A stretch of DNA of 53,690 nucleotides from Alphaproteobacteria bacterium. GTDB taxonomy: Bacteria; Pseudomonadota; Alphaproteobacteria; Caulobacterales; Aquidulcibacteraceae. The notes below the pieces were generated by a model, which saw nothing but the letters and a program-made list of their open reading frames with translations, was not told the DNA's origin and ran no database searches. Where the stretch lies: assembly GCA_018971945.1 (NCBI GenBank), contig JAGWZH010000009.1, forward strand, positions 1 through 53,690. The letters are read 5' to 3'. Below are positions 26,844-35,110 of this stretch, one piece after another (position 1 is the stretch's first letter; every line of letters starts with the position of its first letter). The position numbers were made by a program, and so were the translations under genes.

Positions 26844-27659
26844 ATGCCGCTCTTTATGGATCGACATGACCTTGAGGGCGCGACGGCCTTAGGCGTCGGC
26901 CATGCCCATGCCCAGGATCTGGCGATCCAAGGCAAGCACGGCGTCGTGTTTCACACCTATTGGTTCGACGCCAAAGCCCGCACGGCCTGTTGCCTCATCG
27001 AAGCGCCGGACGCTGAGAGCGTGATCAAGGCCCACAGCGAATCGCATGGCCTGACGCCAGCGGAGATCATCCAGGTCGACGCCGCCCTTGTGGAGGGCTT
27101 TCTCGGTCGCTTGAGCGATCCGCAGTCGGTGGTGCACAGCTCCAAGCCGATTGATGAACCGGCGGTGCGGGTTGTCATGTTCACCGATATCGTCGGTTCA
27201 ACCGACATGACTGCGGACCTCGGCGACGATCATGCGCTTCGCCTGGTCCGCGCCCATGACGGCGTCGTGAGGTGGTCCTTGTCGGCTGCGGGCGGGCGCG
27301 AGGTCAAACATCTGGGCGACGGCATGATGGCCTCCTTCGCCGACCCCGCGGCGGCGGTGCGCAGCGCCTGCGAGATCCAGCGTCGCATCGCCGGCTTCAA
27401 CAAGGATAATGCGGAGTCCTTGTTTGTGCGCATCGGCTTGCATCTGGGCGAGCCGGTTCGCGAGAACAACGACCTGTTCGGAGCGACGGTGCAGCTGGCT
27501 GCCCGCATTTGCAACGACGCCGCCGTCGATGCGGTGGTGATTTCCGCGGAGCTGAAAGAGGCAATTGGCGATGCCTTTGTGGTGGTCTCTTTGGGCCGCC
27601 GCATGTTGAAAGGCTTCAAGGCCCCCGTGCGGCTCTTCGCTGTGGACTGGTTGGTCTGA
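26844..27659 (+). CDS. DUF4242 - class III adenylate/guanylate cyclase fusion
   Basis: A 271-aa protein of two parts. Residues 1-80 match the DUF4242 (SCO4226-like nickel-binding) ferredoxin-like fold: MPLFMDRHDLEGATA, then a YWFDAKARTACCLIEAP strand pair. Residues from about 100 to 265 are a class III nucleotide cyclase domain: MFTDIVGSTDMTADLGDD supplies the first metal Asp, HLGDGMMASF the second, and LFGATVQLAARIC the C-terminal signature. No membrane segment is present. The start at 26844 is preferred because it begins the DUF4242 domain; upstream codons look random. It is likely to make cAMP in response to whatever DUF4242 binds. It is monocistronic. Confidence 0.85.
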   Translation: MPLFMDRHDLEGATALGVGHAHAQDLAIQGKHGVVFHTYWFDAKARTACCLIEAPDAESVIKAHSESHGLTPAEIIQVDAALVEGFLGRLSDPQSVVHSSKPIDEPAVRVVMFTDIVGSTDMTADLGDDHALRLVRAHDGVVRWSLSAAGGREVKHLGDGMMASFADPAAAVRSACEIQRRIAGFNKDNAESLFVRIGLHLGEPVRENNDLFGATVQLAARICNDAAVDAVVISAELKEAIGDAFVVVSLGRRMLKGFKAPVRLFAVDWLV

Positions 27660-27871
27660 GCGCGCGCCCACAGCCCCAAGGCTTCTGCGCAGAGCTGCTG
27701 CCGTCCAATCGCTCAGGGCCCGAAGGCCGCCCACTTTCGAGTCTGTTCTGAGGGCATGGCCCCAGACCAAGTGCGCCCGCAGGACGCGCAGGAGGCGTCA
27801 AAGGAGCGACGACGCCCGCCGGGACGCTGTGACGTCTCGGCGAGCGCATCGAAAGTCTGCAACATGAACCG

Positions 27872-28681
27872 TCAGAAGCGGAACGCAGCTCTCAGGGTCA
27901 GTGGAACAGACAGGCGGTCGCCTTCGTTATTGATTGATGCAAGTCCGAGAGCGCCGATATCGCGGTCGTCGTCTTTGAGTCCGGACTGGTAACGCAGGCC
28001 AGTGTCGAGGCCGACGGAGAAGCCTGGAGCGAGTTCGAAACTGACCCCTACATCCAGTCCCACCGTGAACGCGGTGCTGTCGTCATAAAACCGGACATTG
28101 TTCAAAGCGATGTCATTAGGCTCCGCACCCACGCCCGCGGGCACGGGGACAGTGAACGTCGCCCGGATCCCGTCCACCTGAGTCAAGCCCACGCGGCCTC
28201 CGATATAGGGAGCAAAGCCGCCGCCCAGATCGAAATATTGGCGCACGCCGCCTTCAAGGCTCAACGCTTGAAATGCGCCAAAGCGCCCGAATACTGGCAG
28301 GCTCGCCGACAACGCCGGCACAAACGCCTGGCCGACTTGCGCCTGCGCTTCCTCCGCCTCGATCGCCCGCAGCGCGCCGAACAGTTCGCGGCCGCCGCCG
28401 AGGCCATAAGCGCCCTCGACGCCAAAGCTTGCCGCCTCACCATAGATGTCCTCAAAGCTGCGCGCCTGGATCCGCAATTCTGCATTCACAGCCGGAAGGT
28501 TGGGATTGAGCGCAGCCAGAGAGGCCAGAGGAGCGTTCGTCCCGCCATGGACATCCCCGCCGATTGGGTTCTCAACGCCCCCGGTAATGGCCCCTGAGAA
28601 CTGGCCCGAAGCGAGAGGTTTGGCGAGTGCAGGAGCGATCAACAAGGCCGTGGCTGCAAGACAGGCGAAGAGCATCTTCAT
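27872..28681 (-). CDS. Outer-membrane beta-barrel protein
   Basis: A 269-aa exported protein. The signal peptide MKMLFACLAATALLIAPALA precedes a mature chain of alternating beta strands ending in LTLRAAFRF, with a terminal Phe as in porin-like barrels. Glycine-rich GGVENPIGGDVHGGTN near the start and repeated YGLGG, YFDLGGGFAPYIGG segments resemble small OmpW/Omp-like barrels. The ATG at 28681 has GGAG eleven nt upstream; the longer open frame is spurious. The upstream 100 nt are AT-rich, consistent with a promoter. Function unknown. Confidence 0.75.
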   Translation of the reverse strand: MKMLFACLAATALLIAPALAKPLASGQFSGAITGGVENPIGGDVHGGTNAPLASLAALNPNLPAVNAELRIQARSFEDIYGEAASFGVEGAYGLGGGRELFGALRAIEAEEAQAQVGQAFVPALSASLPVFGRFGAFQALSLEGGVRQYFDLGGGFAPYIGGRVGLTQVDGIRATFTVPVPAGVGAEPNDIALNNVRFYDDSTAFTVGLDVGVSFELAPGFSVGLDTGLRYQSGLKDDDRDIGALGLASINNEGDRLSVPLTLRAAFRF

Positions 28682-28904
28682 TGGTTTTTCTCCATCTAAT
28701 GACGTAAGCAGTGAGACAATATCGTAACGCATATTGCATACAATACGAAATATCCAAAAATGGGTAGCGACGCGAGTCAGCTCGCGCGCCAAGCGACTGC
28801 AGGCGTCGCGAGACAAGGAAAGGCGGCCGTAGGGCCGATCGGGCGGCGTACTTTGCGGCGCGCGCGAGGGGCTTGTTCTGCGATGGCGGGACGCTGAACC
28901 GCCT

Positions 28905-29774
28905 TCAGTTTTTGATACGTTCCTCGACGGCCACGATATGCTGGTCTTCGGGCCGGCGCGCCCCGGCCTTAAGATCAAGGCCCAGCCTTTTTTTCGTGTA
29001 GTAGAGGAGCGCCTTGCGCGTCTGGATCTCGGCCCGGCCTCGACGCATGCCATAGTCCATCTCAACGGCTTTGCGCTGAGCGTCAGAAAGGTTGGGGTGC
29101 GGCGCGATCACGAGCGTCACCAGCGTCGCCCATTCGACGTCATCGGCGCCGGTTGAGGTCGCCGCCGCCCCGAGGCTGGTCCGCGAGAGCCGCCCCAAGA
29201 CAAAGTCCTTGAAAGCCCCATCGTCGATGTCGCGCGCGCGGGCATGCCAACGAAACCCATCGAAGGCGAGCGCATGCGGCTCGATCGTGCGCCGACGTGC
29301 TTCTGGGCGCGCAAAGGAGGTGTAGTCCACCGCAAGCCGCCGGCCTTCGCGGATGGCTGCGAGCACGTTGCGCAGAACGGAGGCGTCGACTGCCCGCGTC
29401 GGCGCACGGGCCACGTCCATAGGCGGCGCAATTTGCAGTGCCTCAACCCCCAGCGCACCCTCGGCCAGCAGGCGGAAATCAGCGAGAAGCCTGTCAGGGT
29501 CCGGCCGGTAAAGCACCGGATCAAACATGTCGCTTGCCCTGTAGGTCTTGGCGCTCTTGTCATAGACGAGATTATTGGGGGCCATCGCCTGATAGCGGGT
29601 CAGATCGCTTGAGGCCTGTTGCTCAGAGACGCCAAAACGCTCGATCAGGTCCCGGCGGTTGGCGGTTCCCTCCCAGAAGAGTTTGCGCTCCAGCAAATCG
29701 AGGCGCGCCTCAACAGCCCAACGCAGGGGCTCGCTCGCCAAGGGCGCGCTTGACTCTTTCTTACGGATCGTCAT
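28905..29774 (-). CDS. WYL-domain transcriptional regulator (CapW/BrxR-like)
   Basis: A 289-aa regulator with three parts: an N-terminal winged helix (about 20-80, RRDLIERFGVSEQQASSDL), a WYL domain (about 130-200) with RRTIEPHALAFDGFRWHARA and DFVLGRL, and a C-terminal WCX-like extension (about 220-289). The HARA form in place of WYL is what CapW and BrxR regulators of CBASS and BREX loci show. Family members sense a small ligand or DNA and de-repress defence genes. It is divergent from an ARPP-1 gene. ATGAG-A-CTCAT right at its start (29775-29785) could be part of an operator. No canonical BREX or CBASS effector is adjacent. Confidence 0.85.
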   Translation of the reverse strand: MTIRKKESSAPLASEPLRWAVEARLDLLERKLFWEGTANRRDLIERFGVSEQQASSDLTRYQAMAPNNLVYDKSAKTYRASDMFDPVLYRPDPDRLLADFRLLAEGALGVEALQIAPPMDVARAPTRAVDASVLRNVLAAIREGRRLAVDYTSFARPEARRRTIEPHALAFDGFRWHARARDIDDGAFKDFVLGRLSRTSLGAAATSTGADDVEWATLVTLVIAPHPNLSDAQRKAVEMDYGMRRGRAEIQTRKALLYYTKKRLGLDLKAGARRPEDQHIVAVEERIKN

Positions 29775-30003
29775 ATGAGACTCATCCAGTTACATGACCC
29801 ATCGAGTTGTCTTGCGCCACGAGTGACGACATGAACGCGGCGAAAAGAAGGCGAACAAAAAAAGAACAAAAGCTCTCTGATTGTCGACGGTGTTGAGGCG
29901 ATACGGCGCTAATGGATGGGCGCGAAATCTAAAGACGCGTTGCCGGGGCGTTAGGCTCGGCGTTGCGCCGTTCGGGCGGTCCCGACGGCGATCAGGAGCA
30001 TGC

Positions 30004-30972
30004 ATGACGGCCATTTCCGATCTCATTACCCGTCTCGTCGTCGGTCAAAGCGCGCGCATCGGCGCGCTCGAAGTGTTTCCCCTTTTCCACCCAAGCGATC
30101 CATCCGGCAATTCGACCGATCTGTCCACGCCTTACCTGCTTCTCGCCGACGCGCTCTCCAGCGGAGCGGCGCGTGTGGAAGAGGTCAGCGAAGGCGGCTC
30201 GGTCCCGACGCTGCGTCTGCTCAACGCCTCGGATCTTCCTGTTCTTGGCTTTGACGGGGAGGAGCTCTTAGGGGCTAAGCAGAACCGCATCCTTACGGTA
30301 TCGTTTTTGGCGCCGCCTCAGGCGGCGATCATGATCCCGGTGGCGTGCGTCGAGCAGGGCCGTTGGCGGTTCACGAGCCGAGATTTTGTCTCGAGCCGAG
30401 ACATGTTGTTCGCCAAGGCGCGGGCGGCAAAGGCGGCTTCGGTGCGTGCGTCTTACAGGGCAGGGTCATGCCCCGACGCGGACCAGGGACGGATTTGGAG
30501 CGCCATAGACGACAAGCTCAACCGCTTGCGCGTAAGCTCAGAAACCTTGGCGATGGCGGAAGTTTTTGAAAACCGCGCCTCCCGTGTTGAAGAATACGCA
30601 GCCGCGGTGCGCCCACAGGAGGGTCAGGTCGGTGCGGTGTTTGCGCTCAACGGCCGGATTTTCGGTCTCGACGTCTTCGAACGTCCGGCGGTCTCCGCCG
30701 CGCTCCTGCCCAGGCTCGTGCGCTCCTACGCGCTTGATGCGCTCGAGATCGAGGAGCTTGGCGAGGCTCAAGCCCCCAAGGCTTGCGGCTACGGCGTCGA
30801 TAAGCTCGGCGATTTCTTAAACGCGATCGTCGCCGCCCATGTCACGGCGCGTCCCGCCATTGGGTGGGGCGAGGATCTGCGCTTCGACGGACGCGACATC
30901 GAGGGCGGCGCCCTGATCCATGGCCAGAAACCGCTGCACATCTCAGCCTTTGCAGCGAGCGAAGTCGTCTGA
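30004..30972 (+). CDS. ARPP-1 / DUF6569-like protein
   Basis: A 322-aa soluble protein. It contains FGFDGEELLGAKQNRIL-like text (GFDGEELLGAKQNRI at about 80-95), LPVLGF upstream, and VACVEQGRW followed by a helical segment. This matches, from memory, the ARPP-1 family (named for association with ADP-ribosylglycohydrolase and rhodanese-phosphatase proteins). That family is predicted to act in ADP-ribose or nucleotide-related conflict or repair systems, with no proven activity. AGGAG precedes the ATG at 30004. It is divergently paired with a CapW/BrxR-like regulator across 229 nt. A 26-bp perfect palindrome lies 62 nt after its stop. Confidence 0.7.
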   Translation: MTAISDLITRLVVGQSARIGALEVFPLFHPSDPSGNSTDLSTPYLLLADALSSGAARVEEVSEGGSVPTLRLLNASDLPVLGFDGEELLGAKQNRILTVSFLAPPQAAIMIPVACVEQGRWRFTSRDFVSSRDMLFAKARAAKAASVRASYRAGSCPDADQGRIWSAIDDKLNRLRVSSETLAMAEVFENRASRVEEYAAAVRPQEGQVGAVFALNGRIFGLDVFERPAVSAALLPRLVRSYALDALEIEELGEAQAPKACGYGVDKLGDFLNAIVAAHVTARPAIGWGEDLRFDGRDIEGGALIHGQKPLHISAFAASEVV

Positions 30973-31034
30973 CGGCAAGGAGCTCCTCGCAGCTGGGCGA
31001 GCCCGCGGCGTACGCGCTGAGGGAAAGGGGGAGG

Positions 31035-31060
31035 CAGGGCGGCGCAGCTGCGCCGCCCTG
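31035..31060 (+). repeat. 26-bp perfect palindrome downstream of ARPP-1
   Basis: Two 13-nt arms (CAGGGCGGCGCAG and its exact complement) meet without a spacer. It resembles the palindrome at 26695-26716 in composition (GGGCGGCG core). No T-run follows. It may end the ARPP-1 transcript or be a small dispersed repeat. Confidence 0.5.
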
Positions 31061-31292
31061 TCCGCATCGGGCCCCGCGCCGCTGAAAGCGGAGGCACGCT
31101 CGATCCATCGCCCGCTTGCGGCCTCTGCTTTTGGCGGCGGCTCCTGATGAGGTCGGACTAGGACGGAAAGCCTTTCGAGACAAAAAAGGCGCGGTGGGAT
31201 GTCGCAGCGCTGTGAGAAGGGTTTGCGTGGGAAGCGTTGCGCCTGAAGCTCCTTGTAGGCTTGGCTATCGCACCAACAATCAGCGCTCGGAT

Positions 31293-31490
31293 ATGACCCG
31301 ATCAGCCATCGCAGCCCCAAAAGCGCCCGGGGCGCGTCTTTGCCTGGGCGTCGCCGGTCATCGCGCCGACCATCCCGCCTATGGTCGGAACGCGGCGCGG
31401 TCCGAAGAAGCTGGGCAGGTCAGCCCGCCCGCTTGGAGGCTCACCCGACGAGGCTGGCGGGTGGGACATCAAGCCTCGCGGCACGACTAG
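31293..31490 (+). pseudogene. Possible N-terminal gene remnant with a LGVAGHR motif
   Basis: A 65-codon frame whose residues 14-35 (GARLCLGVAGHRADHPAY) look like the start of proteins that open with an RLGVTGHR Rossmann-type motif (SLOG/TIR-like sensor families). After about 40 residues the text becomes Arg-rich and non-protein-like, as expected of a truncated relic. No ribosome-binding site is evident. It may be chance; the surrounding 500 bp hold no other recognisable coding sequence. Confidence 0.25.
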
Positions 31491-31536
31491 TGACTTAACG
31501 CGTCGGAGCCGATCACCAAAAGGGTCCTGATGCAGA

Positions 31537-32067
31537 CTAAGATGGCTTCGCGTGGGAGACAAATCTTTGATGGATCCCCTGAAATGATGAGGGCCTCACG
31601 CCAAAAACACGTCGCCTGGACAGTTCGCCACAAAGATAAATGACGAAGGAGAAGCATTGGCTCAGAGACCCTCCCACATCTTTCAAATTGACGGATAGGT
31701 CGCAAAGATGCGTCTTTTGGGCGTGGGTTTTGAACCAAACATCAAAGCCCAGGTCTTTTTCAGCGACGGAAAAAACCAAATTACGGGGCGGGAGCATCCA
31801 ATAAAAATCAAGAGACTGGGTCGCTTGTCCAGCCCCGTGTAGCCTGGCGTCAAAGCCAAAGCTTTGGAATATGGACCGGCAGTCCGTGTGAAGATGTGCA
31901 AGAAACCGAGAGGTGGCGGTTTTTGCGACATAAAGCTCTATGTGCGAACCTGAATACCGATCGAGTTCAGCCAAGGTGCCATCATGATTCTCTGTTTCGG
32001 CGGCTTTGCGAAAGACATCCACGAGGCCGGTCGGACGATCGTCCTGGGAAGAGTGATCAGCGGTCAT
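31537..32067 (-). CDS. Unknown protein, 176 aa
   Basis: I recognise no family. The composition is that of a real protein, with balanced charged and aromatic residues (SLDFYWMLPPRNLVFSV, KDLGFDVWFKT) and without the Arg/Pro excess of spurious frames. Base composition is clearly more AT-rich than the surrounding genome, which suggests transfer. GAGGG lies at proper spacing before the ATG at 32067; the frame is open a little further upstream. No membrane or signal segment is seen. It sits alone between the ARPP-1 gene and a decayed ATPase gene. Confidence 0.45.
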   Translation of the reverse strand: MTADHSSQDDRPTGLVDVFRKAAETENHDGTLAELDRYSGSHIELYVAKTATSRFLAHLHTDCRSIFQSFGFDARLHGAGQATQSLDFYWMLPPRNLVFSVAEKDLGFDVWFKTHAQKTHLCDLSVNLKDVGGSLSQCFSFVIYLCGELSRRRVFGVRPSSFQGIHQRFVSHAKPS

Positions 32068-32608
32068 TGCCAGAGCCCTCAGTCTAAAAGAAGTATAATC
32101 CAATGCAAAGACCGAATCCACAAGAGGGCCTTTTGGAGAGCTCTAGTCGTCGCCAAGGTTCGCTAAGATCAGTTCATGGCTGTTTGCGAGAGCCGCTTCG
32201 GGAGCGATGGGTCTAAGGCCGGCCCGGCGCTGTCTGTCGGCGAGCGTCCGCGAGTTGACGGCCGATTCTGAAGGTGGGGGAGAGATCGGCGCCGCGAACG
32301 TCTGCACTCGGCGCAGCTTTCGGCTTCGGCTTAAAGGATTGTTGTGCAGGCCTCAATGAAGCGGCGGTTCGCATGAGGGGAGGGGATCGGATGAGCCTGA
32401 TGGGCAGCGGACAAAGCGGAATAGAGAGAAGGGGGCGCATGACCAGCGGCGGCGGGGGGGCTGCGGCGTCTGTCACGCGCCATGTGAGATAGCCCCCTCG
32501 GCGTCACGAGGAATGGCCTCATCCCTGACGCTGGAGGAGTGCATCTGTGGCTGAAGAACGAACTGACCGAAGACACCCGAATGGACGCAACCTAGGTTTC
32601 CGGAGGCG
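32068..32608. other. Intergenic stretch without recognisable genes
   Basis: Open frames on both strands here are Pro/Arg/Ser-rich and show no family motif. A G-rich run lies at 32445-32460. The left end, just upstream of 32067, must carry the promoter of the 176-aa gene. I see no other feature. Confidence 0.4.
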
Positions 32609-33306
32609 ATGAGCCGTGAGACCCAGCGGCTGCGTCACGATTGGCTATGTTCCTATCTCACCTCGATTCTGACGCGGGACCTGCGTGACATCGCCGACAT
32701 CGAAAAATGAGCGAGTTGCCGAAATTCGAGCGACCTCTGGCTGAGCACTCAGGACGGTTGGTCAACCAGTCGCAGTTTGCCGGCGGGATCGACGTCACAC
32801 ACTAGACAGGGCAGCGCTGTGAAGATTTTCTCGAACAGATCTTTCTGATGGGAGCCCTTTAGCCCTGGTTCACCAATGTGCTGAAACGCATCACCAAGAC
32901 GCCCAAACTGCACATCCTCGATTCAGGCCTATTGGCGACTGCGCGAGGGCTTGCTTTTGAGCGAGTGCGGGTTGATCGGGGCGCCTTCGGCGCCCTTCTC
33001 GAAAGTTTCGTCCTCTCGGAAGTTCTGAAGCGCATGGGCGCCTCACATCTGCGACTGTCTCCTTATCACTTCTGCGATCGGGATAAGCATGAGGTCGACA
33101 TCGTGTTGGAACACGATGAAGGCATGCTTTTCCGAATCGAAGTCAAAGCAAGCGCCACTGTGAAGGCTGCTGATATCGGGGGGCTGCAGGCTTTTGCCGA
33201 AGCCTGCGGAGAAGGGTTCGCATTCGGCGTCGTCCTTTCCGACAGCACCGATCTGGTAGCGTTCGGCGACAGGCTGGCGGCGGCGTCCCTGTCGAGCCGT
33301 TGGAGC
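32609..33306 (+). pseudogene. Decayed DUF4143-type AAA+ ATPase gene
   Basis: The C-terminal two thirds of the AAA ATPase/DUF4143 family can be read across disruptions. Frame one (32609-32710) gives WLCSYLTSILTRDLRDIADIEK and then a stop. A shift then gives SELPKFERPLAEHSGRLVNQ, followed by two in-frame stops (near 32804 and 32861). PWFTNVLKRITKTPKLHILDSGLLATARG, the LLESFVLSEVLKR helix and KHEVDIVLE...IEVKAS (nuclease-like end) follow. The N-terminal Walker ATPase half is missing. The open frame continues to 33591 past the expected end, but that extension is not family-like. It is not functional. Confidence 0.8.
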
Positions 33307-33734
33307 GCGGACGCGCCAACAAAAAATCGAGTGAGGCAGCGTCGCACGGTTCTGTATGAGAGGTTTTGCGACGCCACGAGGAAAAGAACGAACCGAAGCA
33401 CGACTGGACCGATGTTGAGAAGGACCGCGGACGCCGCCCTGCCGCTGTTATCCGCGGCTTCGCCTCCCCAGTCGCTGTTGGACGATTTCGTGCGATCAAT
33501 GAGTGAGGAGCTAGCCCAGTCTCGAGCTTTCTCGGTCCACAAGACGGTGCACCAAAAACCTGCCAAACGGTGGACCGGAAGTGATTTTTAGGCGCATCAG
33601 TGTCAGAAAAAATTGAATAACAATATGGATTTTGGCCCCGTGACCCGCGTCACAGCGACGGGGTTAAGGTGGGGGTAGGTTCTCTTCATCGAAACGCGGC
33701 AAGCGAAGCGCCGCTGCCATGATGGAGAGACCAG
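33307..33734. other. Region between the ATPase relic and the micropeptides
   Basis: The frame running to 33591 is Arg/Ser-rich and looks non-coding. An AT-rich stretch at about 33594-33632 contrasts with its surroundings and is the likely promoter region for the two small genes downstream. A small palindrome GTGAC-CCGC-GTCAC at 33640-33653 could be a regulator site. No other gene is seen. Confidence 0.4.
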
Positions 33735-33836
33735 ATGACCGCCGCCACCCGCATAGCCGCCTTTGTCGCCGCCTTCGTCGCCTACGTCATTGTCGCGATG
33801 CCGGTGTTGAACCAAGCCAGCCAAATCGTCGCCTGA
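33735..33836 (+). CDS. Micropeptide 1, 33 aa, single hydrophobic helix
   Basis: A short frame with ATG preceded by GGAGAG at 8-nt spacing. The product is a basic N-terminus (MTAATR), a hydrophobic helix of about 20 residues rich in Ala, Val and Phe, then PVLNQASQIVA. It looks like a small membrane peptide or a signal peptide with a very short mature tail. Its tail pattern P-x-L-x-QA-x-x-I-V is shared with the next small gene 30 nt downstream, so the two appear to be tandem paralogues. I know no function for it. Confidence 0.55.
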   Translation: MTAATRIAAFVAAFVAYVIVAMPVLNQASQIVA

Positions 33837-33866
33837 ACAATCCACCTCGTTTTTTGGAGCCGACCC

Positions 33867-33965
33867 ATGACCGCTCTTCGCACCTCCAGCTTCCTCTTCG
33901 CCTTGGCTTTGACCGCCACTGTGGCAGCCCCCATTCTCACCCAAGCCGCCCGGATCGTGGGGTAG
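33867..33965 (+). CDS. Micropeptide 2, 32 aa, paralogue of micropeptide 1
   Basis: A short frame with GGAG eight to nine nt before the ATG. The product opens MTALRTS, has a hydrophobic helix (FLFALALTATVAA), and ends PILTQAARIVG. The end matches the PVLNQASQIVA end of micropeptide 1 position by position. Same size, same layout, own ribosome-binding site and a shared downstream terminator argue that both are real, translated genes. Function unknown; candidates are secreted or membrane-acting small peptides. Confidence 0.55.
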   Translation: MTALRTSSFLFALALTATVAAPILTQAARIVG

Positions 33966-34031
33966 GTGAGCTTCCCCCGCACGGCGGCCGGATCCGAGCC
34001 AAGCGCTTGTTTGTTCGATTGTTTGTGAGTG

Positions 34032-34060
34032 GACGCGCGGAGATCCCTCCGCGCGTCTTT
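34032..34060 (+). terminator. Intrinsic terminator after the micropeptides
   Basis: GACGCGCGGAG and CTCCGCGCGTC form a perfect 11-bp stem with loop ATCC, followed by TTTCGT. It lies 67 nt after the second micropeptide stop and should end their transcript. Confidence 0.75.
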
Positions 34061-35110
34061 CGTCACGCGTGGTTTTCCCTCAGGCCCTTAAGAGCCAGGG
34101 CATGCGATGCCGGGGCCGGCCGCCTTCGGTCTCGGCGCTGCGGCTCAAGCGCCCTGCTTTCAGCGGCTGACCCGCTCAGCCCTCTCAGGGGCTCAAGACC
34201 CTATGGTCGCGAGGCCCCGCCACGAGGCGATCTGCCCTGCGACGGCCGCGCGAGCCGAGGGCGGCCAATGGGCCTGCACGCTACGAGAGGGGGAAGCGCC
34301 TTCCAATAAAAGATCATTCAGGGAAGGGCCCACCAGCGAAGCAATGACGGGAGACGAAGAGACTGGTGGTCCCGCAGACGAGAGCGACGGGTGTTGAGGA
34401 TGTGGGATGTGGTCTTCGCCGCCAAGATTGCGACGAAGCTGCGTCTGGGCTCGTCCGTCCGCGGGTTGTAAAAACAGGGCGTTGATCGTTCGGCGCGCTG
34501 TCCTTCTTCATGCCTGTGGGGCGCGCAGAAGCGGCCCTCTAGCGAACCATCCAGCGACTGCTCTTTGGCTTCCTCCCAAACGATCCGTAGGGCGACAGGT
34601 TCGCGTTTGCTCTTCTTGGGAGGCAGAGCCCTCCCAGGTTCATTGCGTCACCGCTCAGCGGACTCGCCGCGCGCCGCACGAAACGTCAGGCTGTCCAATC
34701 GCTGGGCTGTCCAATCGCGCCTCGCTCAAATGCGGCGCCATTGGCCATCAAGGTCGCGGTCGGCGCTCCGGGCTCGGGGCGCCCATTACTTGCGATGCCT
34801 CGCGGATGGTCGATGCGCGATCTTGCGAAAGGGCCGATCCGCCTCATGCTTTATGTTCAATAGCCCGCGCGCAATGCGGATCAGCGCTCTTGCAGCATGC
34901 ACCTCGTCTTTTTCTCAAGCGTAAGGGGGCGATGCTCCGCCTGCGCAGTCGTTACATCTCCCTCCAATTGCCCTCAGGAAACCAAAAATCGAGGCCAGCG
35001 CCATTTGGTCCGAATGAGTGAGCATCAACTCATCGGCATTGATGAGCGTCAGTTCGTCGGGGCGTCATGGCGTTACTCCTCCTGAGATGAATGGCTTATC
35101 GGGGTGAGGG
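34061..35110. other. 1-kb region without recognisable genes
   Basis: Frames here are Arg/Cys/Ser-rich and show no family motif. A 13-bp direct repeat GCTGTCCAATCGC occurs twice near 34690-34720. On the minus strand near 34930-35060 a short stretch reads as plausible protein (DELMLTHSDQMALASIFGFL) and then stops, so it may be a relic. The region is probably eroded DNA; the right end holds the promoter of the membrane protein that follows. Confidence 0.4.

Noticed and set aside
28905-30972. Complete CBASS, BREX or Pycsar system
   Set aside because: The WYL regulator is of the right type, but there is no CD-NTase, Brx or Pyc effector. The nucleotide cyclase at 26844 is a DUF4242 fusion without a neighbouring effector, so I keep it separate.
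33066-33566. Minus-strand frame across the ATPase relic
   Set aside because: Ser/Arg-rich text with no motif; the plus strand is clearly DUF4143-derived.
34407-35021. 204-codon plus-strand frame after the micropeptides
   Set aside because: Composition is dominated by Arg, Ser, Cys and Pro, with no family motif. Overlapping frames look the same, as expected for non-coding GC-rich DNA.
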